Assembly: GCA_016758965.1 (NCBI GenBank)
Contig: JAEPRB010000073.1
Span: 62,001-126,000 of the forward strand
Direction of reading: 5' to 3'
DNA: 64,000 bases
From: Circinella minor
Lineage: Eukaryota; Mucoromycota; Mucoromycetes; Mucorales; Lichtheimiaceae
The position numbers and the translations under genes are program-made. Below the pieces are notes generated by a model, which was given only the letters and a program-made list of their open reading frames with translations, did not search any database and was not told the DNA's origin. This document shows, one piece after another, positions 35,164-45,583 of the stretch (its first letter is position 1; each line of letters opens with the position of its first letter).

Positions 35164-36219
35164 AATCAAAAAGCCAAATTATCTTATCGCAGTTGTCATT
35201 TTGTTCATTATAATTTACATCCACTTGGGTTAAAAATAGATGGATAAGGTGGTGGTATCTTTCGTCATCATTTTCATGATGTGAAGTATAGTTCAAAACA
35301 AGACGTAGGGGGCTGAGAAATAATCATTTTCTTTAAAGTATTATCTTTTGCATGACTAGAAACATACCTGAATGAAATGATATTAATGCCTCTAACTTTC
35401 TAAATGAAAGAATTTTTTCTTGATCATTCCCTTAATTAATAAAATCTATAAGTAAAAAAAAAGATAATGTACAAGCATGTATATATAAACTTTTTTATGT
35501 TCAATTTTTTTTTTCTGTCATGGTAAAATTATACTGACACCCAACATTTTTATAATGTAAATGTACAGCTGGATAAGTAACAATTATAGGAAATCATTTG
35601 ATAAGATACGTACGTAAATAATGTAGTATAATTTATTTGTTCTGTTATATACGAGTAATCCATCGCTTTTCTGGGTAACGTCGTACACAGGTCATGTCAT
35701 TTTTATGACAAAACAATTCTTATTTTATTACCATTTAAGACTACATTTACATGGGGATTTTTATTCTCAAGAAGGGTCAAGAAGATCTCAAAAAGTTATT
35801 TAGTATTTACTGAAGTTAAATGTGAAAGACACGATTATAAATACTACTTTTTCTGCATTTAGTAATTAAAAAAAAAAAGGATCGACTTAGGTGTTCTCCG
35901 TTCAATAATAACTGTGCAACCTGTTCCAGAAAGTAAAATCCCCGGTAAAGAAAAAAGAAGCAAATGGAAGCAGTTATAATATTGACATAAGTTATCGGTT
36001 CCGATAGGCTAATAAAATAATGTGTGCATTTCTATTAATTCTCTCTCAGTTATGAGATTTAACTAATTAACGAGAAAGTGTTCTGTAGTTGGTGAATCAA
36101 TTTCCTTTAATAGAAAAGCTAAATAAATTAATGCTTAAGAAAATATAGTATACTTTTTAGAGGCACATTTAAACAAGAGGCTATTTTATTTTACTTTTAT
36201 TTTCTTTTCTCTTCTTAAT
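35164..36219. other. Intergenic upstream of the MFS gene
   Basis: About 1.05 kb of AT-rich sequence containing the upstream region of the transporter gene. No other gene seen. Confidence 0.5.
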
Positions 36220-38654
36220 ATGGCACCACCATCTCATAACTTTACTCGACTTCCTACTAATGATGAAGAAGCATCGTTAAGACCTGAAGCTGCAGCAGCA
36301 CTTGCTTCTACTGTCAGTCATGATGACATTTTAGATGGTCTTTTAACAAAAGTCGGTTACGGAACATTCCAGCGGAGACTATTGGTAAGAAAATGAGAGT
36401 TCTTTGGCGCTTAATTTCAAGAGAGACTCATTCATAAGACAACTCTATAAATTATAATAACAATAATGTAGATCATGTGTGGGCTTGGATGGCTAGCTGA
36501 CAATGTAAGGAGAAAATAAAAATAAAAAATGAATAAAAAATTCGGTCTATAAAAATGTCGATAACTTATATATTAGGTGTTCTATTTTTGTATGTCCTTT
36601 AACAAAATAGATGTGGTTACAGGTACAAAATCAACACCAGCAATTAATATGCAGGCACAAACATGTACACACGAGAAATACATTTTCTAACTTTCGAAGT
36701 TTTTTCTTTTTTTTTTCACTTTTTCTGATATTTAACAGACTGTGATCATTATTTTACCAAGAGTCCAAGGTAGATTTGGGAAATAAACAACAAAATTAAA
36801 GAAGAAAAATATTATTTGGTTAAATGTATTGACAACAACGATCCTTTTTTTTTTAAAAAAAATAGATCATTTTGATGTATCAGACAATTGGATCGGTAGT
36901 TTATCAAGTTCGTTATTTACAGGAATGATGTTTGGTGCATTTTTCTGGGGAGCATATTCTGATTCTCGTGGTCGAAAAACACCATACACATCAACTTTAA
37001 CAATTGCAACTATTATTGGCCTCTTGTCAAGTTTCGCTTTCAGTTTTTGGAGTTTATGTTTAACGCTTTTCTTTTTGGGGTTCGGTGTGGGCGGTAATAT
37101 GCCAACTGATGGTAAAGTATATATATATATACAGCCGGGTTGGTGCCTTTCGGGACCATATATATATTTGTATGTGTGTGTGGGTTTTCATGGCAACTAA
37201 TTTCTTGGAACACTAAAAAAAGAGTTTATATAAACTATCATAGGTGCACTATATCTTGAGTTCTTACCTAAAAAGTATCACTATTTGTTGACATTTATGT
37301 CTGTCTTTTTCTCATTGGGGGCTGTTCTTGCATCTATGCTTGGTTATGCTATTTTACCTTACGCCAGCTGCCCAGAACCAACAGTTACTGACCCAACACC
37401 CATGTGCGACGTATCGGTACAAAACAATGGATGGCGATATATGCTTGCCGGTGCAGCACTTACTACATTAATTATGGTACTTGTTCGATCATTTTGGTTA
37501 CGACTTCCAGAAACACCCAAATTTTTGCTTAGTCGCGATCGACGAAAAGAAACAGTCATGATTTTACAAGATATTGCTAGAATTAATGGTCAACAAGTTC
37601 AAATTGATAGTAGTGATATTCCACATTCCATGTCATCCATGCGATCATCAAATCAGAATGATGAGGAAGAAATGCTTTTAAATATGGAGCAGCGTGATGG
37701 TATTCGATCAAGACGTGTATCGGCTGAAATGGATTTGAATTATGTAGATGATCCAACAGTACCTATGACTCAAACTAGTCACAATGAAGATGGTGGTGAT
37801 CGTGTAGTCGATGAGCATCATCACGATACAAATATTACTACCATAGCCGCAGCTACTGATACAACATCAACTAGAAGGATGACAACAATGTCAGAAACCA
37901 TCTATGATGATACAATGGAAGAAAAGGTCAGCAAATGGAAACTACTGTTTGGACCTAAATGGCGACGAACCACTATTTTGGTGTGGTGTATTTGGGCTTT
38001 CACAGCAACTGCATTTACCATGTTTAATGTCTTTTTACCTAAATATTTGGAAACACTTGGGTTTCAAGGTGAAGAAATTCGCACTCGTAAGGATGTTTAT
38101 TGGGATTACATGATTTATTCATTAGCAGGTGTTCCTGGTTCTGTTGTAAGTGATACATATATGGAATCTTGTTTTAAAATAACGGAGCGATTATAAAAAA
38201 CAGGAATGTGGTGTAAATTTATTTTTTCGGTCTTGTAATAACTCACAAAAATTAATAGTTAGCATCTTATATGATTGAAACAAGACTTGGTCGAAAAGGT
38301 ACTATGGCATTATCATCTTTTGGTTCATCATTAAGTCTGTTTCTATTTTCTATCATTTCATCTCGTGTCACCATGTTACTATCTTCTTCTGCCGTTTCAT
38401 TTCTTGCTACTTTACTTTATGCAGTCATTTATGGTTATACCCCTGAAGTTTTTGATACCAGTGTACGTGGTACAGCTGTAGGAACATCATCGGGTTTAAG
38501 CAGAGTAGCGGGTATTGTCAGTCCCATTGTTTGTGGTATATTATTTACAATAGCTACAGCTTTACCTTTATATGTAAGCATTGTCGGGTTTGGAATTGTG
38601 GGCATCTGTGTCGTTTTATTACCGTATGAAACGCGAGGTATGGGAAAGGACTAG
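36220..38654 (+). CDS. MFS transporter, SV2/SVOP-like
   Basis: Seven exons: 36220-36384, 36472-36504, 36611-36622, 36739-36769, 36866-37111, 37244-38145 and 38259-38654, giving 594 aa. The joined text IMCGLGWLADN, MWLQ, TVIIILPRVQ, DHFDVSDNWIGSLSSSLFTG is the first transmembrane hairpin of SVOP-type carriers. This supports the very short second, third and fourth exons (33, 12 and 31 nt). Motif A is present (GAYSDSRGRKTPYTS), followed by FGVGGNMPTDGALYLEFLP. A long hydrophilic central loop contains charged and Ser/Thr-rich sequence. The second half (ILVWCIWAFTATAFTMFNVF to GIVGICVVLLPYETRG) supplies the remaining helices. The N-terminus is cytosolic and lacks a signal peptide. Substrate is unknown: fungal relatives carry sugars or organic ions. 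Confidence 0.9.
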
Positions 38655-38766
38655 ATTACTGCACAAAACTAGTATCATCCGATATGTGAAATTAGTCAGC
38701 TACAATCCCCTCCATTCCCCCCAACTTACAAATATATATAGTACAAAATATAGATATAATATAGAT

Positions 38767-38826
<60 letters not shown>

Positions 38827-39003
38827 TAGATACGAAAATTCAAGATCAAGTTTCTCCCTCTCTTGAGCTGTTTCCCCTTATTCTTCTCGTTTTATATTTG
38901 ACTTCCAACACAAACTGTTTTCCTTCAAATTACATATACATACATCCTTTTCGAATAAACTAATAGTAATATAGCAATCGTATATATAGTACAGAGGATT
39001 ATT
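38655..39003. other. Convergent 3' flank with CA microsatellite
   Basis: The 3' regions of the MFS gene and the DUF1279 gene. It contains the CA tract at 38769-38820. Confidence 0.6.
38769..38820. repeat. (AC)n microsatellite
   Basis: About 26 uninterrupted AC units, the longest dinucleotide tract in the window. Confidence 0.97.
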
Positions 39004-39648
39004 TTATTTTACAATTTTTTTAATCCATCCTAATTCACGTAATCTACGTGCTACTATGGGTGTGATGGCGGCAGTCAATGATAACCGAACAGGTAATAAG
39101 ATTGTCTTGTGAATACCATAAGCAATGACAAATAGGGTTGTAAATGAGACCTTTTCATGTTGTTCTTCCTTCATTTCTTCTTCTTCATTATCTGGGTCAT
39201 GTTTCATGCCAATCCATCTCTTGATGTTACCAACGACCCAATCCTCCATATTCTTGACTTTATCTGCACCTTTATAGCTAACCAGTGCCATTGTTAAACT
39301 AAGGTCTATAACGCTCAATCCAAGATAGACACCTACACCTACAGTTCCATATTTCTTCATGAAACCTTTTATTTTTCCAGTCCTACTTTTTTTGGTTGCT
39401 ATTTCTGTCACTTCTTCTTGTTGTCGATGACGTTGTTCTTGACGAAGCAATACTTTGTAACGCGACGGAGATATAGTTGTTCTAAAAGTCCATGACGACG
39501 ATGTTATAGACCGAGGTTGTGATTTTTGTTTCCATAGCAATAAAATGGAATGGTATTGAGGTTGTGATATTTTGTATGATGTTTTTACTGCCCGTAATGA
39601 AAGGACATGAGAATGTTGTAATAGACCATTACGCAATAGTAAAGACAT
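39004..39648 (-). CDS. FAM210 / DUF1279 family mitochondrial protein
   Basis: Single exon, 214 aa from the Met at 39648-39646. The DUF1279 domain starts at GFMKKYGTVGVGVYLGLSVI and continues with DLSLTMALVSYKGADKV. Its second half is FVIAYGIHKTILLPVRLSLT and ITPIVARRLRELGW, all typical of FAM210A/B. The N-terminus is rich in Ser, Arg, Lys and Gln with few acidic residues, consistent with a mitochondrial presequence. In animals the family sits in mitochondrial membranes. The frame also extends upstream to an ATG at 39708, adding a 20-residue hydrophobic stretch. I prefer the inner start because TTTTTTTTAG directly before it looks like a splice acceptor or 5' UTR. The acidic stretch NEEEEMKEEQ is an insertion within the domain. 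Confidence 0.85.
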   Translation of the reverse strand: MSLLLRNGLLQHSHVLSLRAVKTSYKISQPQYHSILLLWKQKSQPRSITSSSWTFRTTISPSRYKVLLRQEQRHRQQEEVTEIATKKSRTGKIKGFMKKYGTVGVGVYLGLSVIDLSLTMALVSYKGADKVKNMEDWVVGNIKRWIGMKHDPDNEEEEMKEEQHEKVSFTTLFVIAYGIHKTILLPVRLSLTAAITPIVARRLRELGWIKKIVK

Positions 39649-39992
39649 AGTTCTAGAACTAAAAAAAATTAGAATGAAAAAAAAAATGCATAAAAGCGGA
39701 CGGAACATGTATTATATTTTTAATTTTCGTATTCCGAAAGCTAACTACTTTTTATTTTTTAGATTCGGATAAACTTTTCGAACGTGTTTTTTTTGTAGAA
39801 GAATGAATGTAATAATATATGCAACAAAATGTATAAAGTGAGAAGGGTTGGGAATATGGATGTACAGAAAGAAAAGAAAGGTAATAATATTTTTGTTTTT
39901 AGATAATAAGTATATATAGGCAGTATTTACTTGTATGTATGTGGTGTGTGAGAGTATGTCGTTTTATTCATGGATACATATTGATGATGTTC
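39649..39992. other. Intergenic between two minus-strand mitochondrial genes
   Basis: 344 bp, holding the upstream region of the DUF1279 gene and the 3' flank of the COX14-like gene. An intron in the 5' UTR of the DUF1279 gene is possible. No other gene seen. Confidence 0.45.
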
Positions 39993-40464
39993 TTATGCTC
40001 CTTCGCCATTGGGTTGTGTAGCTGTACAACCAGGTTGTGCGTTTGTTGCCATAGGTGTAGGTGTCGTAGCTGTTTCTGCATGTAAATGGCCCATATCCCG
40101 TGATGGTTGTGGTGGTTGTGGTGGAGCCATACCAGTTAATCGTGCCTTTATATAAAAAACATATTAGTTTTATTCTACACACTATGCGTATCTATACCGT
40201 GCCAAATAAAAAAAAAGCTCTTTCCATTTTCTTTACCAATTCTTCTTGAAGTTTGCCTTGTTTCTTTAATTCCATTCTACGATTTACAAGCATACCAATA
40301 TTGACCATATAATACACTATATATATTTGTATATACATTGTTTCAAAATGAATAACTTGTTAAGTTATAATTCAATATTAATATAATATTTTACCTGTTG
40401 TTCCAGCAAGGAATAACACTGCTGACTTTTGAGCAATATCAGCGAAAGACGAAGGGAGCGGCAT
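39993..40464 (-). CDS. COX14: COX14-like small mitochondrial membrane protein
   Basis: Three exons, 40464-40395, 40316-40237 and 40145-39993, give 100 aa. The first half has the COX14 pattern: a short amphipathic lead (MPLPSSFADIAQKSA), one membrane span (VLFLAGTTVYYMVNIGMLV), and a basic helix NRRMELKKQGKLQEEL. The C-terminal half is Pro/Gln/Thr-rich low complexity (MAPPQPPQPSRDMGHLHAE). COX14 acts in early assembly of cytochrome c oxidase subunit 1 in the inner membrane. Family members are small and weakly conserved, so the name is tentative. The protein-coding call itself is well supported by three phase-consistent exons. It is too short to stand out as a single open frame. Confidence 0.65.
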
Positions 40465-40822
40465 AATTGTTATATATTGTAATGACGTTAAACTTTTGTG
40501 TATTTGGTTGTTTAAAGTTTCGAAAATATAACAAAAAGAAAACCTTCTACTAAGCCGCCACCCTTGCTATTGGCGTGACTTTAACTGGTCAGTGCGCTTT
40601 TTAACCCCGGTTAACGGTTAATCGATTTTTACCTGTTAAAAATAACTATTAATGTCATTATTTCTTTTTTCGATAGCTTTGACTTATTTGGATATACTGC
40701 TCAAAACAAACAATGTTAAATTCTAGTATTATCAATTTGCTAAAAGATTACAAACCCGGGCTTTATTTGTTTACTCCTAATAAATAAACTCAAATTTAAA
40801 TTGTTGCACAGTATGTGAACAA
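40465..40822. other. Upstream region of COX14-like gene
   Basis: 358 bp, with a GC-richer patch near 40551-40625 (CCCCGGTTAACGG palindrome-like core) that may belong to the promoter. No gene seen. Confidence 0.45.
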
Positions 40823-41076
40823 GGAATTGCTGCGCACACTCCAAAAATATACTTCACTGGGTAATTTCGAATCTTAACAGGGGAAGGAAAGCAATCTGCA
40901 CAAGTGGGGGCTGTAGTCCATATGAAAAAATGGCAAACAAAAAGTATCTAATTTTGATGTTCCATAAGAGCTGTTGAATAAGTGCTATTGATATTGATAA
41001 AACTGTTACCACAGTGTATATGGGTTTAAAACTTGTTTGATAACTATTTTATTTGTGGAATGTCCGTACCAATTCC
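40823..41076. mobile_element. Small TIR element, family B, copy 1 (254 bp)
   Basis: The left end is GGAATTGCTGCGCACACTCC and the right end, inverted, is GGAATTGGTACGGACATTCC, a 20-bp imperfect inverted repeat. Internal text such as GTAATTTCGAATCTTA near the left arm and TTGATAACTATTTTATTTGTGG near the right arm recurs in copy 2 at 41499-41917. No open frame. The pair of copies in the same orientation is the main support. Confidence 0.6.
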
Positions 41077-41498
41077 AATATCAACAACCGAGAATAGCTT
41101 GCCTATGCTTATATATACATATATATACAACGGATGAAAAATAGCTTCCTATTTATCATTTTCATATCTTACTTATAAATTATATATTTGTTGATATAAT
41201 TGAACTAGGCTATAGAATTTTTTTTGACAGGCATTGAAATGTGTACTTTATCTTATATGTAAAATAATATACTCAGCTTATACATAGATTATATGTATCA
41301 GGTAAAGTCATATTAATGTATTTACAGTATACGTTATAATTTTTCACAATACGTAGAATAAATAAATTAAAATAGATATTACATTAAAACATATCAGTGG
41401 GGTTGCCTTCTGGATCGTAGCAATTCTGCAAACATTCAACACATCGAGAAGGAGTGCCAGTCAAAGTAGCGGTGCTACTAAAGGCATAAAATCCTTAA
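41077..41498. other. Spacer between two family B elements
   Basis: AT-rich, no gene seen. Confidence 0.5.
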
Positions 41499-41917
41499 GG
41501 GAGTTGCTAGGGAACCCCAAAAACATACTATATTAGGTAATTTCGACTCTTACGGACACCCCACTTTGATATAATTACATCGTATCAGGCCATTTATACA
41601 TTATCTATACAGTTTTATTATCGTTATAAAACTTAAAAACGTTTATGGGACTTATATTAGCAGCTCAACTTTTTATGATAATAGTCAATATTTCTTATGA
41701 TGCTTTCTTACTACTATATTCATTATCTTTATGAAGACAAAATAAACAAGATATAATGCTTATTTTAATGTTTAGATATGAGCGGTTAATCAAGCGCTAG
41801 GTACGTATTGGTGTTGATAACGCTGTTACTATAATTTATATGGTTTAAGAATTTAGTTGATAACTGTTTATTTGTGGGGTGTCCGTAAGCAAAATATGGG
41901 TGTCCATAGCAATTCCC
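41499..41917. mobile_element. Small TIR element, family B, copy 2 (419 bp)
   Basis: The outer ends are GGGAGTTGCTAGGGAACCCC and, inverted, GGGAATTGCTATGGACACCC. Inside each arm lies a perfect 16-bp inverted pair, CTTACGGACACCCCAC at 41549-41564 and its complement at 41874-41889. Each arm thus carries the GGACACCCC-type motif twice, an inverted-repeat/direct-repeat layout like that of Tc1-type transposons. The interior lacks an open frame. No clear target-site duplication was identified. Confidence 0.65.
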
Positions 41918-42480
41918 GATCTACTTTAGTATTAGCTATCCTCCAACAATATCAAGTTGTGTGCCACGACAACAACAACGACGACGATCGAGATAGTGGT
42001 ATAATTCGACTCAGAAAAAAAGGCAGCCAGTGCACCGAAATGATTTTATTATTATATTATAAATGTACATACTAACTGAATAATTATTATAGTGTACACT
42101 ATATGGATAATACTATGTCTAAAGCGCTGATGTTTTGGTCAAAACTTCTCAATAGATTAATTAGAACAAATAGTAGATCAATTTGGAATTTTTTTAGGAA
42201 CGGATAGACTGTTTAAATTTTAAATTCCATTAGCCAATCATTTTGTCTTGTTTTCCTCGGATGAAAATCATACTGTTTACTTGCTTACTCCTAAGTGGAC
42301 TTCTGTAGCTCCAGACCAAATATTATTGGTCTAAAAAGAAAAGATTACTATATATATAATTATATATATATATTTTGGCAGCGGTGTAAAGAAAGGAGGA
42401 GGGGAGGGAGGAGTTTCGCGAGACGAGCCTCTTTCCTTTTTATTTTCTGTTAATACTCTTCATCAGACATTTTACCCATC
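41918..42480. other. Upstream region of the coactosin gene
   Basis: About 560 bp with an AT tract at 42349-42374. A purine-rich segment (GGAGGAGGGGAGGGAGGAG, about 42396-42414) follows, close to the coactosin start codon. No gene seen. Confidence 0.45.
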
Positions 42481-43012
42481 ATGTCCCTGAACGTCAGCGA
42501 TCCCGAAATTGTCAATGCTTATGAAGATGTCCGAGATGACAAGACATCAACTGATTGGGCATTCTTTGATTTCGCTGATGGTAAGCCTGATCGTCTCAAG
42601 GTAGCTGGTACTGGTTCTGGTGGCCTTTCCGAGTTTGTTGGACAACTTAAACCTGAAATTGCTGGTTGGGGTTATGTTCGTTTGAATTTAAGTAACGATG
42701 AGTAAGTTTTCTCTTATTTGTTGTACTCGTGGTAATAAAAAGAAAAGGAAAGAAAACAAGTGTTCATGGATCATTCGAAATAGATATTCGCAACGTATCA
42801 AGTTTGTTCTTGTTCCATGGTGTGGTGAATCAGTTGGTATTATGCGCAAGGCAAAGCTTAGTATTCAAATTGCTGATGTCAAGAATATTCTTCGTAACTT
42901 TCATATTGAGGTGCCGGCATCTCAGGTACAAGATTTGGATGAAAAGGACATTATGACCAGACTTCGACGTGCTGGTGGTGCTAACTATGACAGACAAACT
43001 AGTACCTATTAA
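42481..43012 (+). CDS. Coactosin (ADF-H domain actin-binding protein)
   Basis: Exons 42481-42701 and 42784-43012 give 149 aa, the usual coactosin size. The ADF-homology fold is seen as ADKTST-like DDKTSTDWAFFDFADGK, GGLSEFVGQLKPEIAGWGYV, then across the intron KFVLVPWCGESVGIMRKAKL and ADVKNILRNFHIEV, ending in EKDIMTRLRRAGGANYDRQT. Coactosin binds filamentous actin and limits capping. The intron donor is a perfect GTAAGT. The acceptor AAATAG gives a Glu-Tyr-Ser join (NDEYSQRIKF) in frame. Complete, no oddities. Confidence 0.94.
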
Positions 43013-43082
43013 ATTAATTTATTTAATAATTCCCTGAAACACCTCTTCTTCTTCTTCGTTAAAACCATCTAATGTTTTACTC

Positions 43083-43114
<32 letters not shown>

Positions 43115-43291
43115 CTTGTCACGCCCACTCAACACTCACGCATACAAAAATATATTGTAGATTTTTTTTTTTGGAATAAGAAATGTTTTATTCTCTATTT
43201 AATAGATAGATTGATCAACTAGATGGAAAGGGAGAGGGGAAGAAAGGGAAGGAAAGAATATGTTGAAGTAAGAGGTGGAGTGTTTAGAATA
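43013..43291. other. Convergent 3' flank with AT tract
   Basis: The 3' regions of coactosin and the small minus-strand gene, including an AT dinucleotide tract at about 43087-43113. Confidence 0.55.
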
Positions 43292-43690
43292 CTATAAAGT
43301 TCTTTGTACAGATCGACGCAATGGTTTATTTTCACCATCATTATCGTTCATAGTATTTTGTTCTTGGTTTAATTGAGCTTGCTTTGCTTTTGATCTAAAA
43401 CCACCGGAAGAGGTGTATTCTTTTAATCTGTAATCCGTATATTTCTTACTACCAATATAACCACCCACGGCACCTTATATGCATATCACAAATATAAAAT
43501 TAGCTTTTTTCTTCACTCTTAATAATAATGACATAATATATTTACATATTAAAATACATACATAGTGCCAAAGTAGTCCTATTATAGAAGTATATAACAA
43601 AGCGTTATGAATTGTGTCTAGAGCCTTTGTTTACAATGTCAAGAATTATAGTTACCATCCTACGAAAATCGATTTTGGTGAATTTTTCAT
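43292..43690 (-). CDS. Hidden 77-aa single-span membrane protein
   Basis: Three exons, 43690-43656 (35 nt), 43578-43562 (17 nt) and 43473-43292 (182 nt), join in phase to 77 aa. The join creates a continuous membrane span, SIFVGWTTLALCAVGGYIGS, flanked by basic residues. It continues KKYTDYRLKEYTSSGGFRSK and a polar tail ending RRSVQRTL. No signal peptide cleavage site is apparent, and the layout (short N-terminus, one span, basic tail) is common in small mitochondrial inner-membrane proteins. The last exon's codon usage is protein-like. I do not recognise the family. The tiny middle exon is the weakest point, but both of its junctions have GT/AG and the span only forms with it. Confidence 0.6.
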
Positions 43691-43850
43691 AATGTTGACA
43701 ACAAAAATAAAATGGAAGGTTGAAGCTCGTGTTGTTGAGAAAGAAATTCTGGGAATTTTTATATATGCCGAATATAAATCACGTCACTTTTCTAAACTAG
43801 CAGCCAACCCCCCCCCTTGCTGGGGGATTTCTATAACACTTTCTAAACCA

Positions 43851-44624
43851 ATGACCCAATATGACACTTCAGCAATGACAAGAGAACTCATTCTTTATTT
43901 GGAACCAGAACCAACTTCACCATTTGCAATTAAAGTAAACAAGTTTCTTGATAATGCTAGAACACAATTTTACCCAACAACGGCCTGTAAATATCGTTGT
44001 CATTGTACCGTAACTGGTTTTTTTACTCTTCCAAATAATAGTAATAATAATAATGATGTGATAATTCAACATATCATTAATATGTTGGATAGACTCATTG
44101 TAAATAACATGAACAATGATTCACCGACAGTTGATACGATACCAATTCTGGTAAAGAAAACAAAAACCATCACCACAGCAGCAGCAGAAGCAACAACGAC
44201 AATAAATAAAAATCAAAGAGAGCCAAAAACAACTACTGTTGATGACTATCCAGTCCATCTTTTATTACCCGTTTCAACCCCCAAACGATTCCATGAGCTT
44301 GTACATGATTTTTCTTCGGAATTATTATCATCTAATATTGATATCACAATGCGACCCAAGGCAATGAACCATATCAGTCTTGCTTATTGGGATGAACCGA
44401 ATGCGACCGTCGATCAAATAGCAGAATGGGATCAACTGGTCATGAAAGATCAATTGATGGATAATATGTATAAATTTGCCTACGATGCTTTTAACAATGT
44501 AATGGACTCTCCTATAATGATGAAATGGCATCTTGTATTATATGAACGAACAGTAAAGGGTGTTGATGTTGGAAGTCCTCACCAGTTTGTAGAATGGGCA
44601 AGATGGTCAGCTTCTTCATTATGA
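43851..44624 (+). CDS. 2H phosphoesterase-like protein
   Basis: Single exon, 257 aa from the ATG at 43851 (MTQYDTSAMTRELILYLEPE). Two H-x-[ST]-hydrophobic motifs mark the 2H phosphoesterase superfamily: RCHCTVTGFFTL near residue 48 and AMNHISLAYWDE near residue 175. The N-terminal ELILYLEPEPTSPFAIKVNK matches the first strand and helix. A Thr/Lys/Asn low-complexity insert of about 60 residues separates the halves. Relatives hydrolyse 2',3'-cyclic phosphates or RNA ends, so an RNA-processing role is possible but unproven. The frame stays open upstream to 43614, but that part has no ATG in a good place and overlaps exon 1 of the minus-strand gene, so I start at 43851. Confidence 0.75.
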   Translation: MTQYDTSAMTRELILYLEPEPTSPFAIKVNKFLDNARTQFYPTTACKYRCHCTVTGFFTLPNNSNNNNDVIIQHIINMLDRLIVNNMNNDSPTVDTIPILVKKTKTITTAAAEATTTINKNQREPKTTTVDDYPVHLLLPVSTPKRFHELVHDFSSELLSSNIDITMRPKAMNHISLAYWDEPNATVDQIAEWDQLVMKDQLMDNMYKFAYDAFNNVMDSPIMMKWHLVLYERTVKGVDVGSPHQFVEWARWSASSL

Positions 44625-44715
44625 CGACAATGATGTTAATTAACGTTGCTCAACTCCTTTGTGTGTATATATGCGTGTGTAAATAATGGTGAATAAAAAA
44701 GGCCCATTCTTTGTG

Positions 44716-45583
44716 TTACTCGGTAGTTGTAGAAAAATAATCGGTCAGAAATAATGCTGCAACTGTATTGATTCGATTATCAATGTGAGAATTCCGTTTC
44801 AGTTGTAATAAAGCATCTTTTAATGTTTTCGTTAAAATAACTATATTTTTTGAAAATAAGACGCTTATTAATGTATTTCAGTAAAAGTTACATATCAGAA
44901 AAGAATAACTTACCTTGTTTAGAAGATTCATTAATGAGAAGCATCAAAATAGTCATTGAATTAATAACTGTATCCGCTGTGATATTTTGTTGTTGGTTAA
45001 TCAATACTGTAATGGATTGGATATGTTTTTGATTTGACACAAGGTATTGATGGTGTCGAGAATCTATAATTAAACCAATTGTAAAGATTAACGTTTTCTG
45101 TTTATATGTATTCAGTAATATTCAAAAATATTATATTACCTAAACAGATATTTGCAAGACCTCCTGAACCAAACTCTTTTAATAATGGATCTTCCTGTTC
45201 TATCGCGTCTGTTTTTTTGGATCTGGTTATTATATTGAAGATGAATATATAAATATAATATTATATAATAAGTTTACCAAGAAAAACATCAATTGCATTG
45301 ACGTTCCAAAGCCAGCCATGGTTAATAGAATCATAAGCAAAGTTTCCAAGGTTTGCTAACACTTGCTGTTTCGCCTCTAGTAGAAAATAAAAAAATAGCA
45401 AGAACAGGTTTTAAAAATAATTCATCTTGTAACAGCGAAAAGTTTTTTTTTTTTTTTTTTTTTTGTTGGAAAAGGTCATTTACCATTGTCTTCTGTAGCA
45501 TGATATTCTTGAACAAGTTGACCCAAGAATTGTTCTCGATCAGGTCCAGGCTGTCCACGATGTCGTTTATGCGATTGTGACAT
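44716..45583 (-). CDS. ARMC7: Armadillo repeat-containing protein 7 homologue
   Basis: Five exons, 45583-45484, 45376-45278, 45208-45140, 45063-44914 and 44840-44716, give 180 aa (animal ARMC7 about 198). The diagnostic text is GPDREQFLGQLVQEYHATED, then AKQQVLANLGNFAYDSINHG, and LLKEFGSGGLANICL, with later helices VLINQQQNITADTVINSMT and ALLQLKRNSHIDNRINTVAA. ARMC7 is a small armadillo protein found with spliceosome components in animals. Exon 3 must start at the AG of AAAAAACAG (45210-45209). The nearer AG gives a stop. A long T run (45440-45462) lies in intron 1. Complete. Confidence 0.9.

Noticed and set aside
36505..36738. Direct splice from the 36472-36504 exon to the 36739-36769 exon
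   Set aside because: It is in phase but drops the conserved MWLQ residues; the 12-nt exon with good splice sites is the better reading.
38769..38820. CA tract as a CRISPR-like or telomeric repeat
   Set aside because: It is a plain dinucleotide microsatellite without spacers.
39649..39708. Upstream in-frame ATG of the DUF1279 gene
   Set aside because: It would add a 20-residue hydrophobic stretch translated from T-rich sequence that looks like an intron end or 5' UTR; kept only as an alternative.
40866..40890. TTCGAATC-containing segment as a tRNA T-arm
   Set aside because: No acceptor, D or anticodon stems can be drawn around it, and it recurs as GTAATTTCGACTC in the second TIR element copy. 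I found no other tRNA candidate.
43614..43850. N-terminal extension of the 2H phosphoesterase
   Set aside because: It starts with a non-ATG codon, contains a C9 run, overlaps an antisense exon, and adds nothing resembling the family.
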